NCBI GenBank assembly: GCA_015178975.1
Contig: WHVD01000056.1
Coordinates: 124,001-188,000, forward strand
Direction: 5' to 3'
DNA: 64,000 bases
Source: Hysterangium stoloniferum
Taxonomy: Eukaryota > Basidiomycota > Agaricomycetes > Hysterangiales > Hysterangiaceae
Made by a program: the position numbers and the translations under genes. The notes beneath the pieces were generated by a model that made no database searches, was not told the DNA's origin, and saw only the letters and a list, made by a program, of their open reading frames with translations. The number at the start of each line of letters is the position of its first letter. Position 1 is the stretch's first letter. Positions 35,394 to 47,057 of this stretch are shown in pieces.

Positions 35394-36234
35394 TGTTACG
35401 ACCGGACAATCCCGCCGGACTCCGGGCACTAACCCGTACGCCCCCACGCACTACAAGCACCAATCGTCTGCTTATAGGATTTCCCGCCCGGACTCCATTA
35501 CGTCAAGACTCGTTACGTTCGACCTCATTATGACACATATCAGTCACCGGACTTCCCCAGACTCCGTCTCTGTCTATGTCCGTCTTCGTCCCACGCATCA
35601 GTCACCGGTCCCCGCTTAGAATTCCGTCACCGCTCTAATCGAGCCCCATTCCCGTTTTAGTCAAATGACCTGTCACAATTTAGGACTCCGCTCCCGCTCC
35701 GTTTCCCGTTATGGGTTATGCTTTGTCACGATTCGGACTCTGCTCCATTCCGTTCCGTTCCTAACACCAATTTGGTGTTTACTATTCCCGTTTCATGTTT
35801 TGTTAGTTTTCGTTTCGTTATTACTGGATTTGGTATGTCATGCATTCCATGGTCTATATAAACTGGCAGATGTTGTACATACAATCCAGTCAGAAAATTA
35901 GCTTAGATTCCCCCCAGTAATCTAATAATATTTTCCACTCTAAAACCTTACTTGAATTCACATCGCTCGCACTAGTCAGAGCCCACGGGCTCTGGCGCAT
36001 CTATCTCTCTCAACCAACTCGACTCACGACCCACGGCCTCCGACTTACGACCCACGACCCCTGACTTATGACCTACAACCCACGAACCCCGCCCGGATTC
36101 CCCGGGATCCCCGTCTGTCCGTTTGAAATTGGACAACACGATCTAGCGAGGGCGCAGCCTATAAGCTGAAGCCAAGTCCTACCGGATATCCCGCGGGTTT
36201 CTACGGAAACCCGGCCTGTGTGTGTATCCTAACA
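35394..36234 (+). mobile_element. Solo H LTR (841 bp)
   Basis: TGTTACGACCGGAC to TGTATCCTAACA, with exact TSD GCCAC at 35389-35393 and 36235-36239. TATA-like GGTCTATATAAACTGG at about 35850. Stem-loop motif at 36146-36179, 55 bases before the end. Confidence 0.95.
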
Positions 36235-36496
36235 GCCACCCAGGATTATCCTGGACCCTATAGAAATGTGGAGAAAGGACTTTTAATACTATATCCACTA
36301 CTTCAAGGGTGTTCTATAAATGATATGGGAAACTTTATACCTAGAACTAGTTATTATGATATGTTTAGAAAATTCTATGAAAAACAAGGAAATGATCTTG
36401 ATAAAAGGATCTCAACTATGCTCATTTCTATGTTCTCAACTATTGATATACACATTCATTCTGCACGGAAAAATCCTCTATTGTTTAGACATGTAA

Positions 36497-37038
36497 GGAG
36501 GATAACCCAAAACTTTAAAAGTTATTTATCCACTAAAGTATATATATTTATATTGTTTGTTGTAAAATTAATATTTAATCAAATTCAGTTGATTAGGTAT
36601 CACTCTGAAGAATGCAAAAATATTAATATTTATCCTATATCTGACAAAATTTAGTCAAACAATCATCTGTAGATTATTCTTTTGGAATAAATTGCACAAT
36701 GGGGATTGGTACCCCAGATAGTTCTGGTTAACTCTCTAAACCAACTAAATTTAAATTATATGAAATATATTTGAAAGTTTGCTTGTATACAAGAGAATAC
36801 ATCATAACCCAAAGATTAAGTCATAACCCAAATAATCTTGTTTAACCCAAATAATCTTGTGTAACTATGTCATTTGTGTGTATTTAAAAAGGGCATGCAT
36901 ATTTTAAAGATGAAATTTCAGGTAATTAAATATAAACTCATAGAATAAGTTGTTATGGCCAGAGGAAGTAGTCTCACTTAAAAATATGAGGATTATTCAG
37001 TAAAATTTTGCAGATTCAATAAAGTGTGACCATCCTCC
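36497..37038 (+). mobile_element. 542-bp MITE, copy 2 (TSD TAA)
   Basis: GGAGGATAACCC to GACCATCCTCC, with TAA at 36494-36496 and 37039-37041. It sits in the transposase gene just upstream of the first catalytic Asp. Opposite in orientation to copy 1 but equal in length. Confidence 0.9.
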
Positions 37039-37942
37039 TAACATTAATGATAGATGGTCATGATACTAGAGCAAGTGTTATTGGTGAGAAGAGTGAAGAT
37101 ATGTATTCATATAAACTCAAGAAATCTGGACTTCACACACAAGTTTGTATTGATATAAATAGCATGGTTCTATTCACATCAAAGTCAGCACCCTGTAAAG
37201 ATAATTCAGATGGAGTCATGTTTGTAAAGATGAAATTGGAAAAGTATATAGAGAAACTAGATTGTATTGCTTTAGATGGGGGGATATCCCTTACACCTTA
37301 CAAAGATAACAAGTAATACAGAATTAGATATGATTCACTTCTGTATACCTATCTGTAAATCAAAAGGTATAGAATTGTCAAAGGAAGAGAGTATCTTTAA
37401 CAAAATGTTTGGTAGTTTCAGGTCTAAGATTGAAGCTACTTTTGGAGAGCTGGCTACCACATTTAAGAAGCTCAGTAATGAAGGAGGTGTTAGAGTTTCT
37501 GATGATGAGGTATTCACAATCCAGTTAAAGCTTGGATGTCTCTTATTAAATGTGAAGAAGTTTGTAATTTTAGGTCGTATTCAACCTCAACCTCATCACT
37601 CTTAATGGTTATCTTAAGAGTTTGACTACTGGAAAGATGAAAATATTGAAACATATGAAAATCTCCCATCATTGACAGATAGTAGAAGTAATGCTCAGGA
37701 GATGCTCAAGCTTCAAAGAAATCTTCTGAGTATGGAGTTATGTAGGTGATGATGAAGATATGGATGAGACAGATGAGGCATATGAAATTGAGGAAATAAT
37801 AAACTATAGAGGAAAAGGAAAGTTCAGAGAGTACCTTGTAAAATGGAAGGGATATGAAGATGTAACTTGGCAAGGAGTGAGGAGTTTTGATACCACAGAG
37901 TGTATAGATGAATACTGGAAAAAGAAAGGAGAAGAAATTTGA

Positions 37943-38595
37943 TAAACTTCCAGTAGGAGGATATCTGAAAACTAATAAGTATACCAAATTCTAATATACT
38001 CTAAAGGTCATTTAAACATCTGGGATGTGATTCAAACATAATTTGGTTTTTAAGCTCTTGTACATTACAAACTAAAGAATCTTTCCAGATATGAGTGGAC
38101 AATAAAAAAAATTAGTAGTTTGAAACACTAATACTTTTAAAAAATAGATACCTTTAGATAGTCCATTCCATGCATATGTATATCATTGGCACCTCTAAAT
38201 ACATATGTATTACTTCAGAATGGATCTGTCAATCTGAACAGATTTCTACCTAATTCAATATACCCAGAATATATAGGTAATTTCACCCAACTAAGAAAGC
38301 CATAGGACAAAAAATTTCCAATTATAGATCACATATTTTACTAGGAAATAACTACAGTTTAGCTTTTAAAAAACAAATTAACAACAAAAGTATTAGCAAA
38401 TATTTACACAACTTGGAAAACCATATACAATAGGTTCTATTAGTTGACCCTGAATTGTTTAGGATGTAATATGGAGAATTGTTTCTTATGGTTAGTGGTT
38501 AACAATATAATAGTCTCAAAGGATACATCACTATTCAAAGATGGAGTTTTGTAGAAATATAAATTTTACCAGTAAACATCTGATATTATAATGAT
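37943..38595. other. AT-rich stretch, no gene seen
   Basis: The 3' flank of the transposase gene. No frame, repeat end or RNA gene recognised. Confidence 0.5.
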
Positions 38596-38599
38596 TACG

Positions 38600-38940
38600 G
38601 ACAACCTCCTTAACTTAACAGGACACATTCCTCAAGCTGTTCACTCCTTTCTCATAGTAGCAACATTACTCTTATTCTCTCTTCCTAGCAATAAGTAATC
38701 TCTAATCACATTTGAGTTCAATCCTCACTCTTAAATACTTTGTCTCTTCAATCACACCTAGAGGTCGATCTTTGCTTATAAGTGCTTCATCTCATCAATC
38801 GCACCTTGAAGTTCTATCATTTGAGTAGTAGGTTATTATATCATTTACTTACTGCTATCCTAATAAGTTGATCTCACTATCACACTGTTACAAGTTGATA
38901 TTGCTTGCACATTGAGTGGTTAATTACTCGACTCTTCACA
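38600..38940 (-). repeat. A-related LTR fragment (J)
   Basis: Ends CGACTCTTCACA at 38940, like the A, F and G families, and has the pyrimidine-rich style of those LTRs. The start and TSD were not found. Confidence 0.35.
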
Positions 38941-39307
38941 GAGAGGTTCCAGAGCATTGACCTTTGACCACAAGGTTCCTGTTCCTTCTTCTTTCATTCC
39001 TCAAGCAGGTGAGTCATAAATTTATCTATAGTACCTGCTAAAACTTCAGAAGTGTGGTTCTGTAGTTGGGGGGTTTGCAACACCTTTGCCCTTGTTGGAG
39101 GCTGCCAACTCTTCCTCCTGCTTGGAAGTATCCAGATTCTCCAGTATTTCTTTGAAGCAGGATTTGTCTGTGGTGTCTGGGTTGTGTCTGGATGTCTGGC
39201 TGGTATATAAAATGAGTGGTGACTGGAGTGTAGTGTGCTCCAGTTATTCAGATGGTTTCTTTCTTGGAGGCATGGTCGAGACAATCTGCAAGATTTGATC
39301 AGAAAAT
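38941..39307 (-). pseudogene. Unrecognised coding-like remnant
   Basis: The minus strand has an open frame at 38994-39284. A neighbouring frame reads more protein-like (DKSCFKEILENLDTSKQEEE, then LAASNKGKGVANPP). It could be a Gag start or a host exon. No family recognised. Confidence 0.25.
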
Positions 39308-40289
39308 ACTGTTAAGTGCAGGGCTCACAGGTGGTCTCCAGGGAAACCTATGGAAGTTCTGGAAAGGATGTGGCTTCATCTTATGTGCTGCACCTTCACA
39401 GATCGTGTTGTCCAATTTCAAACAGGAGTGGACAGGAAACCCATGTGTGAAGGGTATGCATATATCATGAGCAGGCTGTTAAATATTAGACATATTATAG
39501 TACATTATTATCTAGTATTATTTCCTTTCTCTAATTCCTTTTACTTTTCGAGTGTACCTTCACTTCTTAGTTTGAAGCGTTGTGTATACCTGTGGGCACA
39601 CTCGGCGCCAAGAGAACAGACACTTTTTTACCCAGCAGACATCACCTCATAACGACTCAGAGGTCGAATAGCGAGGTGTCAAGGGTAACATCTCAGCTAC
39701 CAATAAAGGTAGCGTCTTCTCGCATACTAATAGTCTTTGGACTCGAACCGCGAAGGTCGAGTCCCACTCTCAAGTCTTTGTGCTCGTCGACACTGTAGTC
39801 GACTCGTGCTGCTATCTTTCTACCCTAGATATTCAGTCTTTCGCTGACTATCTCCCTTACTTCTAGCTAAGAGTTGTACTGCAAAGGTCAACTCTCTATT
39901 CTCTTCTTCTAGTCGTCAGGAGCAACTGTACAGTTGCTCTTGTGATGTGTAGTGCATCTTTCTACTAGTACTATCAGTCTAGTAACCTATTGCATTGTAC
40001 TGAATGGTCAATACTTTCTAAGAGTAGTTGGATAAATGCTATTCTTCGTATATCAAGCGGTCAGAATCTATTGACTCTTCACATGTGGGATGAGGTTGGA
40101 TATAGACAGAGACGAAGTCCGGTGGGTTTTCTGGTGACTGAAACACAACGTAACAAAGTCGAACGTAGACAAGTCTGATGTACGGAGTCCAGTGGGAATT
40201 CCAGTAAACTGATAATGGGTGCTTATAGGGCGTGGGTGCATATAAGTTAGTGCCCGGAGTCCGGCGGGATTTCTGGTCGTAACACTGGC
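39308..40289 (-). mobile_element. Rearranged H LTR fragment carrying LTR G
   Basis: 39308-39445 and 40084-40289 match the two ends of an H LTR on the minus strand (compare 48413-49905), with the middle missing. The right end GTAACA meets A2 gag at CTGGC, but the left flank is AATAC, so there is no TSD. This suggests recombination between copies. A stem-loop motif variant lies at 39366-39400. Confidence 0.6.
39446..40083 (-). mobile_element. Solo LTR G (A/F-related)
   Basis: Begins TGTGAAGGGTATGC, like the F start TGTGAGGAGTATGC, and ends TTGACTCTTCACA. About 638 bp. The flanks (CCATG and TGTGG) do not match, so the TSD is lost or the event was a recombination. Confidence 0.6.
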
Positions 40290-41790
40290 TCAAGGCTGTG
40301 TTGGAGTTTGAAAGGGGGAGTTAGGTACTCCACCATGATGCCCCCCACATCCTGAATTCCCTCCATAGTCTGAATTATTCAAGCTCCCAGATGAACTGCT
40401 AGGGGGTCCTCCTGGTGGCAGGAAAGGATTCAAGGTGATCGGCAGAGAATGATGGGGATCGTCTGGATTCAGCGATCCTTGACCAGCAACCTGACCAGCT
40501 ATACCCTTGGTGAATGTGGTAGAGAAGGAGGGTCAACCCTTGTTGGTGACCAATCGATTCCTAACCACAGGCTGTTCGTCACCGAAGTTGGGGCTATCCG
40601 AAGTTCTTTCGAATGCAACATGAGAGCAATGAATCCCCTGGTGGGGTGTGGGGCTGTGTTCCACTGCAACTCGTCTCTCAATTTCAGTTGTATTCAAAGG
40701 CCGACGCAGCTGAGGCTGATGGAAAGAAGCACAGACTTCAATCCTTTTTTCCTGAAGGTGATCTATCACTTCCATCCTCATATCCAACAGGAAATCCTCC
40801 AAAACAACAGGACAATTGAGTGAATGGAGGAAATGAGTATCAGGAGACCCATTTAGGTTGCAAACAAATGAATTAGTCATGGAGAGAGGGGAATCAGGCA
40901 CTTGAATCGAATTATTATAAGGGTGAAGCACCTCCAAAACCATTTTATCAAGTCTTCTCTGATTTCGCTTCAACCGGCCCCTTAGAGTAAAGTATGCAAA
41001 TGACACATTTGGCGTGACTCCGTTAAGAGACTCCTCCAACATTCAAATGTACATATACTGGTAGTCAACCTTGGGCATGATGTGATCTCCACGAGTAGGA
41101 TGTGAAGAATTTTCAGCCTGTCATCATGCATATGAAGCACTTCGAGGAATAAAGAGAACACTTCTTACTTAAAAATTGTTCTTCCCCCTTCCATAATGGA
41201 TGTAACATCACTCAACCATTCAGGAATTGAGCGGGTCAGATCCTCAAGGGTTCCTGGTCATGTGAATAAGTCCTGTGCCGATAAGATGGCCTGATAATGA
41301 CCTAACCAGATTGCTACCATCACCGGTAAAGAAGGGTAATCCATTTTGTACTCCTCCACAAAAGGAGTAAGCTGATCAGTGGAGATTCAATCGGCATAGT
41401 ACATGTCCCACTTCACATTGATAGGCTCGGTGTAAACCATATGACCCCCAAGGAACCACTTAGGATGGTTTGTCTTGGTGGGAACGTGAGAACGGGCTCA
41501 GGTGCTTGGGTAGGCTCAACATTAGCTCTAGGGGTGCTCAACTGCCCAGTTGGTGAATGTTCCTCAGGCAGATCGGGGAGGGTATTCATTGATGGTCCAG
41601 CTGCTACCCTGTGGGAATCCTCAGGAGGGACTGATCTTTGAAAAGTCAATGAGGATTTCCTCATGGTGATGTTACAGGGTGGTTCCAGATTCCAGACTAG
41701 CAGGTCTTTGACGAGGTGTTGAACTACTTGGGGTTGTTGAAGATCTTGGTGTTTATGGTCATTTGCATGCTTAGAAATTAATAGTCAAAG
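40290..41790 (-). pseudogene. A2: truncated gag of a second A-family element
   Basis: The same Gag pieces as A1 in the same order on the minus strand: 41413-41664 (RKSSLTFQRSVPPEDS), a middle part with LLGGDHI-type and MLEESLNGVTPNVSFAYFTL sequence at 40980-41042, then 40533-40981 (YNNSIQVPDSPLSMTNSF) and the Ser/Gly linker to 40290, where it is cut by the H fragment. Several stops and shifts. Capsid, Pol and 3' LTR are absent. Confidence 0.8.
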
Positions 41791-41821
41791 AGTAACGTTT
41801 TCTTCATAGGGAAAGAGCAGT

Positions 41822-41837
41822 CCAGCCCGGATCACCA
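41822..41837 (-). other. A2 primer-binding site
   Basis: TGGTGATCCGGGCTGG on the minus strand directly inside the LTR, matching A1. Confidence 0.7.
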
Positions 41838-41838
41838 C

Positions 41839-42417
41839 TGTAAAGAGTGGTGGAAGTTCTAACCATTTAGGTACAACACGACAATGTATTGACTATTTAG
41901 TTCAATACAGTTGAGAGGATTAGTTATCTTAAGTAGATTAGATAGCTAAGACAAATGAAAGAGAATCGACCTTGAAGTATGATTCAGAGTGACTGCTTGA
42001 GTGTTTAAGGAAATAATGAGAGAGTCAAATAAACAGAGTAGCACAGATATAGTCCACGCAGATCGAGATAACGGTTTGAGTTTCGACTAGTGTAGTTTGA
42101 AACAGTGATTGCACTGGTAGTTAAGCCCATCTGTGACAGTCAAGACGATACCCAATCACAACTTGCAGGACACTAAGTAGGTGTCTGGAAAAGTCGTGGT
42201 TACAGGGTAAAAAGTGTCTGAGTTCTAACTATAGGTGCTGAATACATCAGTCTGGCGCATATGCACCCACAAGCGTCTATGTACTGAATGTATACATAGG
42301 TCGTCAAACTAAATATATCTGTATAGTAAAATAGAGAGAGAAATAGAAATAATAATCAAAATATAGTGTAGGCTCGTCTAAACTATATTTTGGAGAATAT
42401 TTGCCATACCTCTCACA
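41839..42417 (-). repeat. A2 5' LTR (579 bp)
   Basis: Minus-sense A-type LTR ending TGTAAAGAGTGGTGG / CATACCTCTCACA on the plus strand. More diverged than the A1 copies. Followed by A2 primer site and gag. Confidence 0.85.
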
Positions 42418-42938
42418 GCAGGACACACAATGCGTGCAAGGGGGATCCAACATGTGTGCTGGGAACAACACATGTGAGGGGAATCTAACATATGTGGGAC
42501 ACACAACCTGTGTGAGGGGGATCCAACATGTGCACTGGGAACAACACGTGTGAGGGGAATCCAACATGCATGGGACACAACATGTGCAAGGGGGATCCAA
42601 CATGTGTGCAGGACACACAACAAGTTGTGCTATGTGTGTGTGGGGAATGATGCATGCAAGGGGGATCCAACATGTGTGCCAGGAACAATGTGTGTGAGGG
42701 GGAATCCAACATGCATGGGACACACAACACATGCAAGGGGGATCCAACATGTGTGTGAGACACACAATGTGTTGTGCCATGTGTGTGTGGGAATGATGCA
42801 TACAAGGGGGATCCAACATGTGCGGGGGGAACGACGCGTGCAAGTCAGTGCAGTCTAGAGAGTTGCCCTTACACATGTGCATAGGACACACAATGTGTTG
42901 TGCCATGCATGTACAAGGGCAATCCAATGCCTGCACAG

Positions 42939-44139
42939 TGTGAGGAGTATGCTTTTACCATAGTTTTATTGTGGTAAAACACTCCTTTTATTTTATTTAT
43001 ATTTTACACACTTTATTCATATTTTTCTATCCTTTATATTCTTCGAATATTTCACCATTTCATTAGTTCGAAGCTTTGTGTATACTTGTGGGTGCACTCA
43101 GCACCAAATGAAACTCAGACACACTTTTACCCAAGAACCACCACTCGTAAGACATAAACTAGGTCTACTATGAGCGGTGATCAGGGTAACATGTCAGCTA
43201 CCACATAGGTAGCAATATCTGAACTATCTAACACTTCTGGCCTCGAACTGTAACAGTCGAGGTTTCCACTTGATCTATCACACTCTTTGACTACTGCATC
43301 ATCTCGTGCTGTTAAGAACTGGAAACTGACTAATGTCGGTGGCTGACAGGGACCGATCGGAAGGACTTGGCTTCAGCTTATGTGCTGCGCCCTCGCAAAT
43401 ATCCGTAGGATGTCCTTAAATTTCGGGCGGGCGAAGACTAGTCCTAGTGAGTACCTTTCGGCGTGATACCGATCGGAATCGAAGGACAAGTCGGGCGTCG
43501 GGCCAAGGGGTCGGGGCCGGGAGTGGGCGAGCGCACGCGAAGGCGGATGGGGGGGATTCTTAGTATGAGACTGATACAGGCGTATGAGGGTATTCTGAGT
43601 CGATATTCTGATTGCCTAGTAACTACAACTACAGCGGGTTCATATACAAGTAACAGGCGTCTAGAAAATACTAATGGGGAGAAGGGCGGAAAACGGTATT
43701 AACAATAAGCTTGACTAGGAACGGGAAGTTTATGATTAGTTCGGAGGCCGATGATAACCGAGAGCGGGATTACGATAAAAGGAAATGGTTCGAGGACTAC
43801 AAATATAGATAGACATATGCGAAACATAAGATTGAACGGATCAACATAATAAAGGGGATGTATCAAAGTTTGACCAGACAATACGAGTTATTTGACGTGG
43901 GCGTAAATGGAGTTTGATCTTCGCGAAACATTCGTCAGCTTCGGGGCCGATGGTTTCCGAGAGGATGACTTGAAACGTTGACAAGTGGCGATAACCTCGG
44001 GGCCGATAGGGTTGCGACACGGTCGTAACACGTGCTCTCTCTCTCACTCTCTCTTATATTGCACCAAATAGGTCAATATTCTTCCTTTCTACTCATTTCT
44101 TCATATATAGAACAGTCAGAACTTCCACCACTCTTCACA
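42939..44139 (-). mobile_element. Solo F LTR, split by solo D' LTR
   Basis: TGTGAGGAGTATGC to CCACTCTTCACA. Flanks CACAG (42934-42938) and CACGG (44140-44144) are a TSD with one change. 475 bp without the insert, equal to the copy at 27855. Confidence 0.9.
43310..44030 (-). mobile_element. Solo D' LTR (721 bp), copy 1
   Basis: Minus-sense TGTTACGACCGTGTCGC to CTTAACA, with exact TSD CGTGC at 43305-43309 and 44031-44035. Stem-loop motif at 43363-43396. Same length as the copies at 46337 and 54203. Confidence 0.96.
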
Positions 44140-45272
44140 CACGGGGCACACAAGGTGTGTCATGCATGTATGGTGTACCCAATACATGTGTGGGGCACAC
44201 AACATGGTGTGCTGCTCACATGACTTACTGAGATTCATAATTGGTGATCAACAATGCTAATGGAACACCTCTTCCAGTGACAAGATCTTGGACCAGGATG
44301 GTATTGAGAAACATTCTCTCACCAGAGGGTCCCCTGTATGTGTTGTGTGTTGAATCAAGGCACATGGCATCACCATATTTATTAAAGAGCTTTTAGATTG
44401 TTAGAGAAACATACATATGACAAAATGAAGAAAAGTGCACTTCTTGTTGCCATGGAGAACAGAGCATGACAGAAAAACCATTGCATGCGGCTTCACCCAG
44501 CATTTTCTCAAAGTCAGCTGCCCATCCCTTCTCCTGGAGCTTTTGGCACCATAGTTATATACTTCTTTTTTTCTTGTTTGGAGATAAAAATAAATCCCAT
44601 CATGCCTCTCTTTGAATGGCATTGAAAATATCTTGACCACTCAACTTGATGGCAAAAGGGAGTTTTTCAATATCAGCTGTAATTTGCTGCTTTTAAAATA
44701 GAACAAAGTAAATGAGCAAGAAAAGAAAATACCTCAGACAACTGTTCACTTGTCATACATAGCATTGCCTTGATGGAGTTCTTATCAAACCCTTCATCTA
44801 CTCTTACATCTAGCCACCTACAAACCACATCTGGATTTCATGATTCTTTCATATGTTGAATTGTTGAAGGATCTTGATTAAAATTGTAAAAATAAAGAGA
44901 TGCTAAGCAAAACACTAGTAAAGACTCTAAAAGACACACCATGTCCATTGTGTTTCCAGTGATGCTCAACAACTACCTTCTGTGAGGTATCAGCTTTATC
45001 TCATAATTTTCTCTTAATTTTCTTTGAATTTTTTAATATTTTCTCGAATTTATTGTACAATAAAAATATAAGGCTCTATTCCTTTTAACTTCGCATAATA
45101 ATAGCATATATGAACTCATATTATGCTATTATATCTTAGTTAATTTATTATAAATTTTAACTAATTATTTATATTTTATTTACTTAGTTATTACCTTTCG
45201 GCACCTTGCTGCGGCCTAGTTTGCGCATTTTTGGAGTCATGTGACTTATTAGATAAGCCTCCGGTGTCGGGA

Positions 45273-45458
45273 TGTCACACAAGTCACGTATGTGACTACC
45301 TGAGTCACACAAGTCACGAATGTGACTACCCGAGTCACACAAGTCACGAATGTGACTACCCGAGTCACACAAGTCACGAATGTGACTACCCGAGTCACAC
45401 AAGTCACGAATGTGACTACCCGAGTCACACAAGTCACGAATGTGACTACCCGAGTCAT
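45273..45458. repeat. 30-bp minisatellite in E LTR
   Basis: About six units of a 30-bp period containing GTCACACAAGTCAC and GTGACTACCCGA. The E copy at 55061 has one unit (about 55975-56010) and the copy at 21735 has none. The frames through it on both strands are repeat artefacts. Confidence 0.93.
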
Positions 45459-46336
45459 TATTAGATTCCGCCGACTCATCGTTTGCTTCCGTCCCAGGAC
45501 TGCGGCCTTGAACCTGCAAGAGGTTAGAACCCTTGTCTCAGAGAAGGGAATCACATGATAAATAAAGGGTAAATAATGAGTAGAATATGAGGTCATTATG
45601 ATCTAACTAATGACCTCATAAACTAAATAGTTAGCTAATCATTGAGTTATCAAAATGTATATAAGGAGGGCCAAGTTTCCAATAAAATCATCTATCTCAC
45701 ACACATTTTACTGCACAGCTCAGAAGCTTATCTAATCATCCTAAGGACAATAATAGCCTTAGTCTGATACACTCACTGCAAGCACCTACACTTGCAGCAT
45801 CTTGAATCTTTGTCAGCAACTCTTGGACTTAGCTAATCATCTAAGTTCCCCAGCCTCATAGCTACCCTTTAGGCTTATTAATTAGATAATAAACCTAATA
45901 AGTATCTAAGTATCCTTACTGAAATCTTTGCCAATACTAGATTATTCAAGGCCCAGCCCTAAGTTTATTGAGTTAATCAAGTACAAGCACTCAGATAATC
46001 CAATACATATTATTTTCTCTATTAATAAATTATTTAACACCTTGTTAAATAACTATTAATAGTTACAAATAAGCATACAAAAATCCGAAGCTCTTATATC
46101 AAGTCTCTGCCAAGTTACTGCGCATATATTCAGCTTCCAGCCCCTATTCTCAAGGAATAGTTCTTTTATTTGCTAAAAGAGTCATATATTGTTCTTTTGA
46201 ACCTTTCAATAATCAAAATAAGCATTGATTTGAGTTGTTTAAGCTTAATAGCGCAGCTCATTAATCTATCAGTATTTAAATTACTGGACCTTTGCTTGTT
46301 TTATTGTTGAAGCTCTGTGACACTATAGCATATATT

Positions 46337-47057
46337 TGTTACGACCGTGTCGCAACCCTATCGGCCCCGAGGTTATCGCCACTTGTCAACGTTTCAAGTC
46401 ATCCTCTCGGAAACCATCGGCCCCGAAGCTGACGAATGTTTCGCGAAGATCAAACTCCATTTACGCCCACGTCAAATAACTCGTATTGTCTGGTCAAACT
46501 TTGATACGTCCCCTTTATTATGTTGATCCGTTCAATCTTATGTTTCACATATGTCTATCTATATTTGTAGTCCTCGAACCATTTCCTTTTACCGTAATCC
46601 CGCTCTCGGTTATCATCGGCCTCCGAACTAATCATAAACTTCCCGTTCCTAGTCAAGCTTATTGTTAATACCGTGTTCCGCCCTTCTCCCCATTAGTATT
46701 TTCCAGACGCCTGTTACTTGTATATGAACCCGCTGTAATTGTAGTTACTAGGCAATCAGAATATCGACTCAGAATACCCTCATACACCTGTATCAGTCTC
46801 ATACTAAGAATCCCCCCATCCGCCTTCGCGTGCGCTCGCCCACTCCCGGCCCCGACCCCTTGGCCCGACGCTCGACTTGTCCTTCGATTCCGATCGGTAT
46901 CACGCCAAAAGGTACTCACTAGGATTAGTCTTCGCCCGCCCAAAATTTAAGGACATCCTACGGATATTTGCGAGGGCGCAGCACATAAGCTGAAGCCAAG
47001 TCCTTCCGATCGGTCCCTGTCGGCCACCGATATTAGTCAGTTTTCCAGTTCTTAACA
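46337..47057 (+). mobile_element. Solo D' LTR (721 bp), copy 2
   Basis: TGTTACGACCGTGTCGC to AGTTCTTAACA, with exact TSD ATATT at 46332-46336 and 47058-47062. Nearly identical to 43310-44030 in reverse. Stem-loop motif at 46970-47003. Confidence 0.96.

Larger units (their letters stand above)
35180..37942 (+). pseudogene. DDE_Tnp_4-type transposase with C-terminal chromodomain
   Basis: Pieces in order after removing a solo LTR and a MITE: an N-terminal part (MDQQWKFLYKEWPQIKPS; 36240-36493 with LLQGCSINDMGNFIPRTSYY), then the catalytic part. First Asp is in LMIDGHDTRAS (37050). Second Asp is in CIALDGG, followed by an extra G in a run of six near 37279 that shifts the frame into YPLHLTK. Glu is in SFRSKIEATFGELATTF (about 37430). 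After QLKLGCLLLNVKKFV the frame breaks and leads to a chromodomain at 37780-37930 (YEIEEIINYRGKG, EYLVKWKGYEDVTW). The D-D-E spacing and wording fit the DDE_Tnp_4 superfamily used by PIF/Harbinger-like elements. The chromodomain probably steers it to chromatin marks. Confidence 0.78.
42418..44225. repeat. Degenerate minisatellite, split by solo F LTR
   Basis: Irregular units around GGGGGATCCAACATGTGTG and GGGACACACAACATGTG at 42418-42938, with a shorter tail at 44140-44225. The long frames on both strands (for example 42304-42936) are products of the repeat, rich in Cys/His/Pro. Confidence 0.8.

Noticed and set aside
36220..36654. A single 144-aa frame across the MITE border
   Set aside because: It joins transposase codons to MITE sequence. 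The second half repeats the frame in the other MITE copy (30849-31121) and is not gene sequence.
42304..42936. A 210-aa Cys/His-rich minus-strand frame
   Set aside because: It is produced by the period of a degenerate minisatellite. The plus strand is open too, and its start lies in the A2 LTR.
45184..45596. Three repeat-bearing frames of 77-115 aa
   Set aside because: Both strands are open because of the 30-bp period in a solo LTR whose other copies lack the repeat.
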